Under the pieces are notes generated by a model. That model worked only from the letters and a program-made list of their open reading frames with translations, made no database searches and was not told the origin of the DNA. This document shows positions 9,001-16,573 of a stretch of DNA of 50,746 nucleotides, piece by piece. This DNA is from a virus, in the IMG/VR virus record IMGVR_UViG_3300050821_004749, positions 1 through 50,746 of that record; one strand, 5' to 3'. The position numbers and the translations under genes were made by a program. Position 1 is the first letter of the stretch, and every line of letters begins with the position of its first letter.

Positions 9001-9125
9001 TAGATTTGGCTCTTGATCCAGTGTGCATGCGTGGGCTTGAGCACGGGCTTCTCTGACGCCGGATCATCCCAAACGCTTGGCTCAAGTTCAACATGGATTG
9101 GATCGAGGATATTGCTGACTCTCAC
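6030..9125 (-). CDS. Giant multidomain protein: nucleotidyltransferase head and 2H-phosphoesterase-like region, interrupted by an antisense HNH gene
   Basis: 1031 codons, GTG start 9125 with GGAG 8 nt upstream. Residues 1-228: FTGSLTTYQYSANSDVDIS fits the GS...DxD signature of polymerase-beta-type nucleotidyltransferases. Residues about 229-376 are the reverse strand of an HNH gene (8006-8449) and are Ser/Asp/Gln/His rich, yet no stop occurs. Residues about 377-700 contain YYVTGMYSP and KPHITLGHS, the spacing of a 2H phosphoesterase with the first His replaced by Tyr. A Cys cluster (KCGNCSMYW) follows. The C-terminal third has VGAWIQGDEVILDVTE, a phrase common in large actinophage accessory proteins. 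It may be one protein with an insert, or two genes with the second starting at ATG 7997, which has no ribosome binding site. Confidence 0.55.
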   Translation of the reverse strand: MRVSNILDPIHVELEPSVWDDPASEKPVLKPTHAHWIKSQIYKTLEGAGYTDIEKWLTRVFTGSLTTYQYSANSDVDISLFVDTKVFPEWSRAEMIGLMVQRLDGRTLPGTPFPLQDFVVGEGIKPSDLYKPGLRSGYNLDNGKWIVPPERDRVHDVRAEQGGFYAWALQMADKMERLLQYEPEQAIEFWHMIHKKRQRDMAAGNGDFAESNIVYKMLANRGLMPAISEASGEYIAHRATHHDNSDIGDRTLQPQRVEQQDHAMMRQSQTPSCSDHDDGMQDSSESASSHIVDSDRQTLASTGEPEFAFEQSGHQSSSDDFVHSIDGHTDQPWTFGIPPDIQHNTAASHLGDSSSYRSRPDSSQDDNESISSSPLIMSRSRKQNRFPQIEDWKTYQPPEHEEWVDPERFGKTAHVEYVPGSLHKGLWDEAGNLHMWPTAHTEEDWEPSHTGYAEENGLGEYTDPFVVHPNGTANVWNDFDGWADPAHHTELQRSVPGLKVNEKWSFSKTAAGDWFAPSYMVPDDVKQKIHEWAHTLPWPLGSRMQQPDRYYVTGMYSPTGWSDPSHHMWAQAQSGLTYPVQTIGVDNFTPAKPEDKVPVVLCLHHPQLEADTERLINEAQGRGLPVSRFPGGYKPHITLGHSPTPLEVDHPNLSFNVGPLRELHSYYDELKRPTVASAPKAPPHLRDMHEPTPDEKAELAEEFEVGKSKCGNCSMYWKNKDGKGHCWGYGEHDVLAIEVCDSWAPEAKAKTSTGPSYRQIAKFVYDPTTNRMLLGQMGKLEGEHPTHNELFEHPVWNGWTDSDRTNAMFGELSHNGYGEVYSRPRVVQGKGTENPRQQYRTEQALIRAVPGTKFTRPTELLNPAWELQAHPEITYIGEPPQIAPADQDTHWNFQAHIGVKQIAQRVYEQAVSGEGSTINLAGEGPETRYGFAPDLATQTSFALKTFTPADVESFIHRFGDRLRDSDKFVGAWIQGDEVILDVTEGSNDYQTAYDRAWKGHQKALGDSQVNEELPVRGLDYEQPSLDASSMA
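8006..8449 (+). CDS. HNH homing endonuclease on the opposite strand
   Basis: 147 residues, GTG start (MKKKCSRC). N-terminal zinc knuckle CSRC...CAEC, then an HNH core: CQLCGYSRF, SLAFHHRDP, KCDLLCLNCHGELH. These metal-dependent nucleases cut DNA and spread by homing. It is the only plus-strand gene supported in the window. A CATAAT box lies 5 nt before the GTG, so it may have its own leaderless transcript. Closely related to the HNH gene at 18318-18659 (shared FHHKDP/TKEF and C-terminal NCH blocks). Confidence 0.85.
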   Translation: MKKKCSRCRLEKNRDDFYNSKSHPDGKQPYCAECQGEYRKSKAGLYDRRYYEQNRQMKIDDQIARKRTRVLQLKQEFGGRCQLCGYSRFLKSLAFHHRDPSTKEFEIASSSRGLAALRAEAAKCDLLCLNCHGELHDELYIPPMPLI

Positions 9126-9152
9126 GACTATTACTCCACCGAAAGGCGGTCC

Positions 9153-9281
9153 TCACTTCTTTGCGTCCTCTTTGTGAAGGACATATGTCTCAGTCGGAGT
9201 CTTGATCCCAACACAGAGAACGTGCTTCGGAAGCTCTTTGCTCGGGATCAACAACATGGATTTGATGGATTTAGAAGTCAT
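9153..9281 (-). CDS. Small hypothetical protein (42 aa)
   Basis: 42 codons, MTSKSIKSMLLIPS...HKEDAKK. ATG overlaps the TGA of the LAGLIDADG gene (ATGA). It may be the detached C-terminal remnant of a gene into which that endonuclease moved, or an independent small gene. The giant protein begins 28 nt downstream. Confidence 0.5.
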   Translation of the reverse strand: MTSKSIKSMLLIPSKELPKHVLCVGIKTPTETYVLHKEDAKK

Positions 9282-9706
9282 CGAAGTATCTCCAAAGCCC
9301 TTGTCACTTGGGCTTTTCGGCGTTCGCCTAGCTGATCAGCAATAGCATCAAGAATCTCAATTACCTCAGATTTCTTGCCAGCCGCCCATCGGAATGGTTG
9401 CTTATGACGATTACCTGATAGTGACGAAAGATTCACATTTCCATATTTTACAGCACAAAAGAAACGCTCCATAACATCAGCGTCGGTTGTCTCAAGAATC
9501 AAAACTACTTGAGGGCGACCGTTGGGTGCGCGTTGAATTGAAATACAACCCTCTCCCTCAAACAACCCTGCTACCCACAGTCGATTTTTTATCACAAATT
9601 TCCCATCTGTCTCTTCAAGAGTTCCATCCTCTCGCTTGGCGAACACGCGCTTTGCGCGCTTGGATCGATCGATGTACTTGACGCTACTTGGTAGACCCAG
9701 AGGCAC
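9278..9706 (-). CDS. LAGLIDADG-family homing endonuclease, single motif
   Basis: 142 residues from GTG 9706, which directly follows the TAG of the previous gene. The core LWVAGLFEGEGCISIQ matches the LAGLIDADG helix and first strand with its acidic catalytic residue. One motif and this length imply a homodimer. The first about 40 residues are basic and may belong to the interrupted host gene. A different homing family from the HNH genes around it. Confidence 0.75.
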   Translation of the reverse strand: MPLGLPSSVKYIDRSKRAKRVFAKREDGTLEETDGKFVIKNRLWVAGLFEGEGCISIQRAPNGRPQVVLILETTDADVMERFFCAVKYGNVNLSSLSGNRHKQPFRWAAGKKSEVIEILDAIADQLGERRKAQVTRALEILR

Positions 9707-9889
9707 CTAGCACAACTCCCGAGTCCATGCCTCATTCTGCTCTGCTTCCATTCGACGCCGAAGCTCAAGTAGCTCCGCGTCGTGGCGCACCTTCTCCTCG
9801 CGTACGGCCTGCTCGTAGCGCTCGATGTCCTCAGATTTCTGTGCCGTGCCGTCCTCGGCTAGGAAGTAGGTTTGTCCCTCTGCGTTCAT
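9707..9889 (-). CDS. Small coiled-coil protein
   Basis: 60 residues; from about residue 20 onward a charged helix (Glu/Arg/Lys with Leu/Ala spacing) likely to form a coiled coil. ATGA overlap with the CCA-adding enzyme gene. No known family. Confidence 0.55.
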   Translation of the reverse strand: MNAEGQTYFLAEDGTAQKSEDIERYEQAVREEKVRHDAELLELRRRMEAEQNEAWTRELC

Positions 9890-11547
9890 TGCCCCTCCGG
9901 CTGTGCGTTGATGTACTCTTGGGCTCGCTGTAGCAGCGCTCCGCGCTCATTGAGAGCGGGATCGCCGACTACATCGTTAGTTAGCTGTCGCAGGATTGTA
10001 CCAACTTGCGGCCCAGGTTTCAACCCCATAGCGATGAGGTCGTTTCCGTTGACGCTGATCTGGGATTGACTGGTGGGCACTCCGGCCTGCCGAGACTCCT
10101 CCACGAGGCTGCGCATCCTTTCTACGCCGACGCGCTCCGCGACCTCCTCGTCTGTCTGGCCCTTGCCGGTCATGTCCGCGTGTCGAAGCGTGAGCAGGTC
10201 GTCGGCAGCATCGCCCGCCCTGTTGAGGAAGCGTCGTGCGCCCCTCGGCGATGAGAACGCCGCGAACATATGGGAGTTGATCAGATTGTGGACGTTGCGG
10301 ATTTTCGAGACAGGGTAGTTGAAGGTGTCCCGCAGACGGTTCTCTGCCATGTCAGCGCCTACTCGCGCGTGGTCCGCACCTACCGGATGACCACCAAGCA
10401 TACCGGCGTAGTAATGCGTGACGCCAGTCTCAGGGTCTTCCCATGCAGACGCAGGCTTACCTATATCGTGCAAGAGCGCAGCTAGGCGAAGGTCTGGGTC
10501 TTTGGTATGCTGAGCGATATTGGCCAGCACGTTCAGACTGTGCTCGCCTAGAGTGTAATTATGATGAGGGTTTTTCTGATCGAAATCAAAGTTCGTGGCT
10601 AGCTCGGGGAAGAGATGTTTGAGTACGCCTGTTTCCTGAGCCAAGCGCACGCCGCTCGCTGGATTTGCACTCACCAAAAACTTCTCAAGCTGCTGCTTGA
10701 GCGCGTCCGGTGACTCCTGGTCCAAGCGATGTGCGTGTTCTTCCATCTCCTTGCGCGTCTGCTCGTCCGGGATCAGCCCGTGCCTTGAGTGCATAGTGAG
10801 AGCCCTAACAAGTCGCGTAGGGTCCTCATCGAATGAGTCCGGATGAGTAGTGCGCAGAGCGTGGGCCTCAATATCTCTAGCTCCGCCGTAGGGATCAACC
10901 AGTCTCCCTGAGTCGAGGTCCACGGCCATCGAATTAGCCGTGAAGTCTCGTCTTCGCAAATCTTTCTCAATTGGGAGGTTGTGATCGACGGTGATTTGCC
11001 CTTGTCCACGGGTGCCTCCTGGTTCGTAGGTGTCGGTGCGTGGAAGCGCGATCTCGACTTCCTGCCCTTTCGTGTGATAGCGGTACACGCCAAAGCGCTT
11101 CCCTGTCAAATCGACACGTCCAGGTAGGCGCTCCAAGATGTTATTTACGTCCTCGGGTGGTATGCCAGACACCATCAGGTCGATGTCCTTGGGCTCCTTC
11201 TGGAGCAGTGCATCACGTACAGCGCCGCCCACTACGTAGACCTTGCCTCCGGCTTCTTTGAGCGCCCGAGATGCCGTCCAAGCTGCGCCGTCGGCCGCTG
11301 TGATGGACTTGATGTACGTGCCTACGTCTGCTGACGCTACCTTGTGCTTGTTTCCGCTCTGGTCTTCCATTTCGAGGCTCGTGATCTCTAGTCCTGGATG
11401 GCTATAGTACCACAACTGCATCATGTGGTATGTGGAGAACGGGATAGTGGTCATCGTGTTGATAACCATCTTGCCCTTAGGTTCATAGTATCCCTCCACG
11501 ATTCCTCCCGCCGTAAAATGCTCTGGGCGCTTTCTATACCACGCCAT
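9886..11547 (-). CDS. cca: tRNA nucleotidyltransferase (CCA-adding enzyme) with HD domain
   Basis: 553 residues from ATG 11547 (GGGGGA 6 nt upstream; an upstream ATG 11568 is less likely). Residues about 1-90 are an extra N-terminal domain not typical of the family. Head domain: VYVVGGAVRDALL, KDIDLMVSG (DxD metal ligands), RRRDFTANSMAVD, LVDPYGGARDIE, EDPTRLVRAL. An HD phosphohydrolase domain follows (HNYTLGEHSLNV, AALLHDIGKP). The enzyme adds or repairs the 3' CCA of tRNA without a template. Almost all tRNA genes in this window lack encoded CCA, so it would be needed to mature them unless host enzyme suffices. A poly(A) polymerase activity cannot be excluded from sequence. Confidence 0.93.
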   Translation of the reverse strand: MAWYRKRPEHFTAGGIVEGYYEPKGKMVINTMTTIPFSTYHMMQLWYYSHPGLEITSLEMEDQSGNKHKVASADVGTYIKSITAADGAAWTASRALKEAGGKVYVVGGAVRDALLQKEPKDIDLMVSGIPPEDVNNILERLPGRVDLTGKRFGVYRYHTKGQEVEIALPRTDTYEPGGTRGQGQITVDHNLPIEKDLRRRDFTANSMAVDLDSGRLVDPYGGARDIEAHALRTTHPDSFDEDPTRLVRALTMHSRHGLIPDEQTRKEMEEHAHRLDQESPDALKQQLEKFLVSANPASGVRLAQETGVLKHLFPELATNFDFDQKNPHHNYTLGEHSLNVLANIAQHTKDPDLRLAALLHDIGKPASAWEDPETGVTHYYAGMLGGHPVGADHARVGADMAENRLRDTFNYPVSKIRNVHNLINSHMFAAFSSPRGARRFLNRAGDAADDLLTLRHADMTGKGQTDEEVAERVGVERMRSLVEESRQAGVPTSQSQISVNGNDLIAMGLKPGPQVGTILRQLTNDVVGDPALNERGALLQRAQEYINAQPEGQ

Positions 11548-11983
11548 ATGAATCCCCCAGATATCCAATCGCGGCCATCAAACGAATCGGATCGTCTTGA
11601 AAGTGACCCAATCCGATATTGCAATTGACACACAACAAACCACGTACAAACTTTCCCTCATGGCAGTGATCCACAACCAAGCGCTCGCCAATCGGCTCAT
11701 TCTTGCAAATGGCACATAGACCATTCTGTGCCGCTACACACTCTTCGTATTCCTTGAGGTCCAAGCCATATTTTTCACGCAAACGCCAGTTGAGTTCTTG
11801 TTCTGGAGAGGGTGGACGTAGTTTTCGTTCAAAGCGTTTGTTGCTGTTTACGCAATCACGACATTTGGAATTGCGAGGGAAGTCGGGATGTGCTTCACGA
11901 TATTTCTTTGTCCGCAAAGGAAAGGAGTCTAGTGGCTTGTCCCTGTGACATTGAGTGCAAAGTTTAGTTATTGTGCCAGACAT
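11534..11983 (-). CDS. Recombination endonuclease VII-like HNH nuclease
   Basis: 149 residues from ATG 11983 (GGGAGG 8 nt upstream). Zinc pairs CTQCHRD and CRDC lie near the N-terminus. The core is LCAICKNEP, VVDHCHEGKFVRGLLCVNCN, the signature of the endonuclease VII family (T4 gp49 related), which also includes free-standing homing nucleases. Start and stop overlap both neighbours, consistent with insertion between two virion-region genes. Resolution of branched DNA or homing are both possible; context favours homing. Confidence 0.85.
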   Translation of the reverse strand: MSGTITKLCTQCHRDKPLDSFPLRTKKYREAHPDFPRNSKCRDCVNSNKRFERKLRPPSPEQELNWRLREKYGLDLKEYEECVAAQNGLCAICKNEPIGERLVVDHCHEGKFVRGLLCVNCNIGLGHFQDDPIRLMAAIGYLGDSYGVV

Positions 11984-14126
11984 ATATCTCGCCTCCCAAT
12001 TCAACTTGCTGCCCCTCTTGCCCTTCAGGAGGCAATCCTACAGGAGGAATTGTAACAGGTTCCTCGCCGCCAACTGGCATCACGTCGGGGGTACGCATAC
12101 CGGGATGGCCGACCGTGATGTAGTCCTTTTCGATGTCGTAGATGAAGGGGATTGGTGCCTGAAGTAGATCCTTGCCTTCTTTGCCCCCTGCGGCCGTGCG
12201 GTGCCACCCAAAAAGATTTTCCGCATGAGCGCGAGCTTCTTCTTCGCGCTTAGGGGCAATCGACCATCCTTGGGGCGGCGAGGATTGATCAAGCTCTACG
12301 ATGCCCGTGGGATAAGGTCCACGGTAAGGCAAATCGTGGATTCCCAGCGAATCATAAGCGTGTTCGTCGTCATGTGCAAAGTAATGATGATACATCTTAC
12401 CGCGCTCAGGATCATATGCCATTCCTATACGTAGATCAGGACGCAATACCTGAAGCTGCCTGGCGTAAGTTCCACAATGAGCGTGCTGCCAACGAGCATC
12501 ACCGCTTACTGCGAAGCGCCATCCGTCTGACTGAGGGAAATGCCAAGAATCTTGTTGTATCGCTCCGATGACGGGGATGGCCGTAGGTTGCGATTGCGTA
12601 CCAAAACCTAGCGGCTCATCCAACGGTCGAATAGTCGGGAAATGACCGTCATCGATCGGCTCCGCCTCGGGGTCCTGGTGGTTCTGCGTGTGCAGCACGT
12701 ACGCTTTGAAATTTGGCAGCAACTCGCTGCAATAAGGACAGGTAAGCTTCCCCTGGGGCTCGCCATCGAATGCTTTACCCGGATCTGCTTCAGGATCGCC
12801 CTTGTCGTAGGTGGTCGGCCACTCCTTGTTCTTGACACGATCGTTCATGTCGGTGCCGCCTGGATACTCGGCTGTACGATGACCTTCCATGCGCAGGACT
12901 CCGCATCGAGGGCAAACGTGCAACAGCTTACCCTCGTAGGAGACTAGCTTGGTAGGGCTGCCACAAAAACGACAGGCTTGCTCTGCCTCATCGAAGGCCA
13001 GATGGTAACCAAAGTCCTTCGCCCATTCTTCGAGCCCTGGAAGAGCGAATGGGTTAGGCTCGCGGTTGAAGCTCGCTGTGCGACCGACTACCTCGATCTC
13101 ATCGAAGCTACCCCAGAAGGGTTGAGCGCTCAACTTTAGCTCACCGTCGCGCCAGCCATACCAGTAAGACTTCTTGGCACCGAAATAATCGTGAATAGGC
13201 TGACCAGAGCTATCGACCAATCCTCCCCACTTCCACCCTACGTTCTTGGTGTAGTCCTTCATCATTTTCACCAAGCCGCGTAGGCCGACGTTTGTCTCCA
13301 CGCTCCAAAGAGCATCGCGCCCACGAACGTTGATGTAACCGACTGCCATTGGTCCGCCATGATCTGGTGCCACCTGTGATTCTTCAGCCATATGTTCATG
13401 ACTGTCAGAGGGCGAGACTTTGAATTCACCATTGGCGTAGAGGAATTTGTACTCGTGCTCGACAGGTTCCTCCATCGAGAGGTTGAGGTCGTCTATCACG
13501 GGATCGTGGAAGTCGCGTAGATTGAATTCCTCTTCAGCCTGCGGGCCTTCTCCGGGATATGCGTCTGACCCCGATCCTCCGGCGTCAGCCTGCCTCGTGA
13601 TCTTACCCTCCAGGGCGGCGTTGGCGCGATCTGAGAATAGCTGTGCGCGCCCTTGAACGCTGGATTCTGGGTCCTCGATCGATTCCCAGATACGGCGGTC
13701 TTCGCGCGGCGCGGCAGGATCACCGATCACGCGGAACCCTTTGTACAGAGGGTTGCTCGCGGATGTGTAAATGATGGGTCCAGGGCGGTGGCGCATCTGC
13801 TCTGGCTCGAATGTGTAAGGCTCGTCCTCGGCGTCCTGGGGGCGCTCTGCCCACTTGACCGGACCATACGCATCTTGGTCGCCTGTCAAGTCAACAACGT
13901 AGTTGCGATCAGGGCTAACCCAGAAGAAATGCCCATCCTTGCTACCGATGTGACCTCCTCCAAACTTCGTCTGAAGCCACTTGGATGTCACATAGCAATG
14001 CCCAGCGCTTGGCTGCGGGTGGCCGTGCGAGTTCTCAGGACGTGTCTCGTCCGACCAGGCGTGTTCCGCTGCGCGGCGCAGTTCATGTAGGCGCTCCTGC
14101 GTGATGGTGTCTGGATCGAACGTCAC
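11964..14126 (-). CDS. Large virion-region protein with zinc fingers
   Basis: 720 residues, GTG start 14126 six nt after the HNH stop. Central Cys pairs CRFCGSPTK...HVCPRCG form a zinc ribbon; LTCPYCSELL...YVLHTQNH resembles a C2H2 finger. The short motif R-T-A occurs three times (GRTASF, HRTAEY, HRTAAG). No enzymatic domain recognised. It lies in a run of giant proteins between lysis/structural genes and small early genes; role unknown, possibly virion-associated. Confidence 0.6.
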   Translation of the reverse strand: MTFDPDTITQERLHELRRAAEHAWSDETRPENSHGHPQPSAGHCYVTSKWLQTKFGGGHIGSKDGHFFWVSPDRNYVVDLTGDQDAYGPVKWAERPQDAEDEPYTFEPEQMRHRPGPIIYTSASNPLYKGFRVIGDPAAPREDRRIWESIEDPESSVQGRAQLFSDRANAALEGKITRQADAGGSGSDAYPGEGPQAEEEFNLRDFHDPVIDDLNLSMEEPVEHEYKFLYANGEFKVSPSDSHEHMAEESQVAPDHGGPMAVGYINVRGRDALWSVETNVGLRGLVKMMKDYTKNVGWKWGGLVDSSGQPIHDYFGAKKSYWYGWRDGELKLSAQPFWGSFDEIEVVGRTASFNREPNPFALPGLEEWAKDFGYHLAFDEAEQACRFCGSPTKLVSYEGKLLHVCPRCGVLRMEGHRTAEYPGGTDMNDRVKNKEWPTTYDKGDPEADPGKAFDGEPQGKLTCPYCSELLPNFKAYVLHTQNHQDPEAEPIDDGHFPTIRPLDEPLGFGTQSQPTAIPVIGAIQQDSWHFPQSDGWRFAVSGDARWQHAHCGTYARQLQVLRPDLRIGMAYDPERGKMYHHYFAHDDEHAYDSLGIHDLPYRGPYPTGIVELDQSSPPQGWSIAPKREEEARAHAENLFGWHRTAAGGKEGKDLLQAPIPFIYDIEKDYITVGHPGMRTPDVMPVGGEEPVTIPPVGLPPEGQEGQQVELGGEIYVWHNN

Positions 14127-14132
14127 TATCTA

Positions 14133-14594
14133 TTACACCACCGATCTAGGGTCCTTGGAGGAGTTGCAGGAACGACACGCAGGGCGCAAATTAGCAGGCC
14201 AATTGGTGCCACCTTGACTCAACGGAATGACGTGATCAATCGTACGATCAAAAGAATCAAGGGAGAACCAATCGACACCACAGAGGTAGCAACGGTAGCC
14301 ATAGTATGCCAACCTTGCCTGCCATTGGGACTCGGTGTAGTCGCCCTTGGCATCTGCTCTACGCGCTCTGCGCCGATGAGCTTTATGACGAGCAATTGTC
14401 CGTGCCGCCTCTGCGTTTTCCCGTGTCCACCTCTTTGTTTTCTCTTTGACATCTTCGCGGTTGCGCAGATAATACGCGCGATTGTAATCTTGCGTATACG
14501 CGGGGTTGGCCTCAACAAATCTTTCTTTCGCTTGGCGCTTTGCTATTTTGCGTACAGGGTCTTGATCCCGCATTCGATCATACTCGACTCTCAA
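14133..14594 (-). CDS. HNH homing endonuclease
   Basis: 153 residues from TTG 14594, which overlaps the upstream stop; an internal ATG at 14573 is the alternative. Basic N-terminal half, then YRCYLCGVDWF, IDHVIPLSQGGTNWPANL, CRSCNSSK: a complete HNH/McrA-like core. Closely similar to the gene at 23675-24106. Confidence 0.85.
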   Translation of the reverse strand: MRVEYDRMRDQDPVRKIAKRQAKERFVEANPAYTQDYNRAYYLRNREDVKEKTKRWTRENAEAARTIARHKAHRRRARRADAKGDYTESQWQARLAYYGYRCYLCGVDWFSLDSFDRTIDHVIPLSQGGTNWPANLRPACRSCNSSKDPRSVV

Positions 14595-15358
14595 AATGGC
14601 AAATCATCTCCAGTAAGCTGCTGGGGCGAATGAGGCGCATTGTTATGAGGGTTGAGAAATGGATTGCGAAACGGTATCTCCTCCAAGAGGCGCTGACCGG
14701 CATTGCTGCGGAAAGTGGAAACCCCCTGGAGCGCCTGACCCTGCGAATTATGCCAAGTGCCTAGCGGCATCTCTTTGACATACACGGACGCCATACTCGT
14801 GCGATAGTTGAGCATCACGAGCACTCCTAGCACGCCCTTGAGCCCCATTTCGGCAGCGGCGGCGTTCTTCAGTTCGCGCTCGCGGGGACGACCAGGAACG
14901 AACCTATGGTGTTCTGCGTCGAAGCCCAGCGTCTTGACCTCGATGCCCCATTCATGCGTCGTGCCGTCAAGAGGAGAGTGGGCTCCCGAGCCTCCAGGGT
15001 GCCACCAGACGATTGGACCGTATCCCGGAAGACCATGCTGAGCGATCAAGTCCTCGCCAATCTGAGCCTGCTCTTCCATCGACAGACCGATACGTGTGCC
15101 CCCGCCAGCGGAGAAGGGCTCCAGATAGTCTTCGGGAGCGCCGTGCCACGGTAGGTGAGACATCGTGTCCCACGAGGTTTTGCATTTTGGGCAGGTGTAA
15201 TAGCCCGCGTCCGGGTGATCGTGTACTTCCTGCTGCGTCTCAGGAGAAAGGAAGAAGTTGCATCCGGGCTTGTAGCACTTCTCGTACCCGGACTTTGCTA
15301 GCTCTTCGGCTTCTTCAGGAGAATAACCGCGTGCCCCATTGTCATAGTCGAGGATCAT
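14591..15358 (-). CDS. Zinc-ribbon protein with possible PD-(D/E)XK nuclease fold
   Basis: 255 residues from ATG 15358. Residues about 25-65: CYKPGC...TCPKCK zinc ribbon. Residues about 120-210: a conserved-looking block with SPLDGTTHEWGIEVKTLG, where D...E-V-K fits the catalytic D-(D/E)xK triad of restriction-like nucleases, followed by a helix and GVLGVLVMLNY strand. The assignment is inference from motif spacing. Start overlaps the previous gene. Confidence 0.55.
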   Translation of the reverse strand: MILDYDNGARGYSPEEAEELAKSGYEKCYKPGCNFFLSPETQQEVHDHPDAGYYTCPKCKTSWDTMSHLPWHGAPEDYLEPFSAGGGTRIGLSMEEQAQIGEDLIAQHGLPGYGPIVWWHPGGSGAHSPLDGTTHEWGIEVKTLGFDAEHHRFVPGRPRERELKNAAAAEMGLKGVLGVLVMLNYRTSMASVYVKEMPLGTWHNSQGQALQGVSTFRSNAGQRLLEEIPFRNPFLNPHNNAPHSPQQLTGDDLPF

Positions 15359-15566
15359 TTGCTTCGCGCTTTTTCGCGGCTGCCACAGCGATGTCCCGAA
15401 TGGGTCCATCGCAATAGGGACAGACCGCAACCGGGGCGTGATACCGCATTGTGAAAGTGGGAAGACCTACCAGAGGGATCAGTGGCTTGCTTGACTTTTT
15501 CCACCGATCCTGGCAGTTCTCGCAAATGTCGCCTGCTGCTTGGAACTCGAAATTGTCAGCCCTCAT
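15342..15566 (-). CDS. Small zinc-ribbon protein
   Basis: 74 residues, start MRADNFEFQAAG. Two CxxC pairs (CENCQDRW; CPYCDGP) about 35 residues apart indicate a zinc ribbon. ATG overlaps the upstream gene's end. Function unknown. Confidence 0.6.
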   Translation of the reverse strand: MRADNFEFQAAGDICENCQDRWKKSSKPLIPLVGLPTFTMRYHAPVAVCPYCDGPIRDIAVAAAKKREANDPRL

Positions 15567-16209
15567 TGGCCTGAGCCCTTGCTTTGTGTTCCAAGATTTT
15601 CGCAATCGTGGCGTCCTGGAACGAAGCTGTCAAGTGAGCTAGCTGGGACTGGATGACAAGTGCGTGTTCGGGCTCGCGTGCGGCGTGAAAGACGCGAGGG
15701 ACGATCATGGGGGGTGCGTTCGGTGTCTCTGCGTACTCCAAAGCAACAAGCAAGTAGGCTGGTGCCTTGCCGATCGACTCCTGAGCCTGAGAGATGAGGC
15801 TATCCCATTCCTCCGAGGAACCCTCTGACTCCGGCTCGTCGCCCTCATCGGGCTCATCTGCCGGTGGCTCGGACTGCGGGTTGAGGGCAGTAACGAGAGA
15901 TTTGACGAAGGTATCCGTGATCCCTTTGACCTGCTCTTCAAGATTATTGGGTGTTGCGTCTGCCATCTCTTTCTCCTCTACCGCTTGGAATTGGCCCTCC
16001 CACGTCCAACCGTCCTGCTGCCCATTGTAGGCCCAGTGGTCCTTATCCCACTCGATCAGAACTTGAGGATATCCGTACTTGTCACGTTTGCGCTTCCTGA
16101 TCCATCCCTCGTTGCCGACTCGACTGAACCCACCATAAAGGCTAGGGTCTACCCCATCGCGCAACTTCACGCGCGTGTTGACCGGGAATCTCTGCTCAGG
16201 CTTGTTCAT
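15556..16209 (-). CDS. Hypothetical protein with SH3-like N-terminus and acidic linker
   Basis: 217 residues. Residues about 8-75 (VNTRVKLRDGVDPSLYGG...WIRKRKRDKYG) look like a small beta barrel of the SH3/KOW kind. A strongly acidic linker at about 112-135 follows, then a helical C-terminal domain. Family not recognised. ATG is preceded by CATAATGGATAG. Confidence 0.5.
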   Translation of the reverse strand: MNKPEQRFPVNTRVKLRDGVDPSLYGGFSRVGNEGWIRKRKRDKYGYPQVLIEWDKDHWAYNGQQDGWTWEGQFQAVEEKEMADATPNNLEEQVKGITDTFVKSLVTALNPQSEPPADEPDEGDEPESEGSSEEWDSLISQAQESIGKAPAYLLVALEYAETPNAPPMIVPRVFHAAREPEHALVIQSQLAHLTASFQDATIAKILEHKARAQANEG

Positions 16210-16216
16210 CTATCCA

Positions 16217-16573
16217 TTATGATCCCGCTGGTGTATCTTGTACAGGGTCAAGGTCTGGCTTCGGTGCCGCCTCCGCTTGTGCGGTGAAGACCGATGCCAG
16301 TAGCCGACCCGATTGAGCTACCATGCGCCCCTGCTGTACGATCGCGCCATTGAGGGCGTTGACGATCTTGATTCCCGTGTGACCCAGGAAGAAGAGGGCG
16401 AGTCCAACCCATAGCGTCGTAGCGCGGCCGAGGCAGAAACTACCGATCGCCAGGCTCGTCAGCGTGATGTCTGAGAAGACCGCTAGGAGAAGCCCGAATA
16501 GGTAGTTGAAGATGTAGACCGGGAACCCGGCGAAGATGGAAAGAACTGTTGGGTCTTGGTCTTGCTGGGTCAT
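16217..16573 (-). CDS. Membrane protein with three hydrophobic segments
   Basis: 118 residues. Hydrophobic stretches at about 9-33, 36-50 and 53-75 are followed by a polar, Ala/Pro-rich tail. ATGA overlap with the kinase gene upstream. Possibly holin-like, but it is far from the lysis genes; function unknown. Confidence 0.6.
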   Translation of the reverse strand: MTQQDQDPTVLSIFAGFPVYIFNYLFGLLLAVFSDITLTSLAIGSFCLGRATTLWVGLALFFLGHTGIKIVNALNGAIVQQGRMVAQSGRLLASVFTAQAEAAPKPDLDPVQDTPAGS

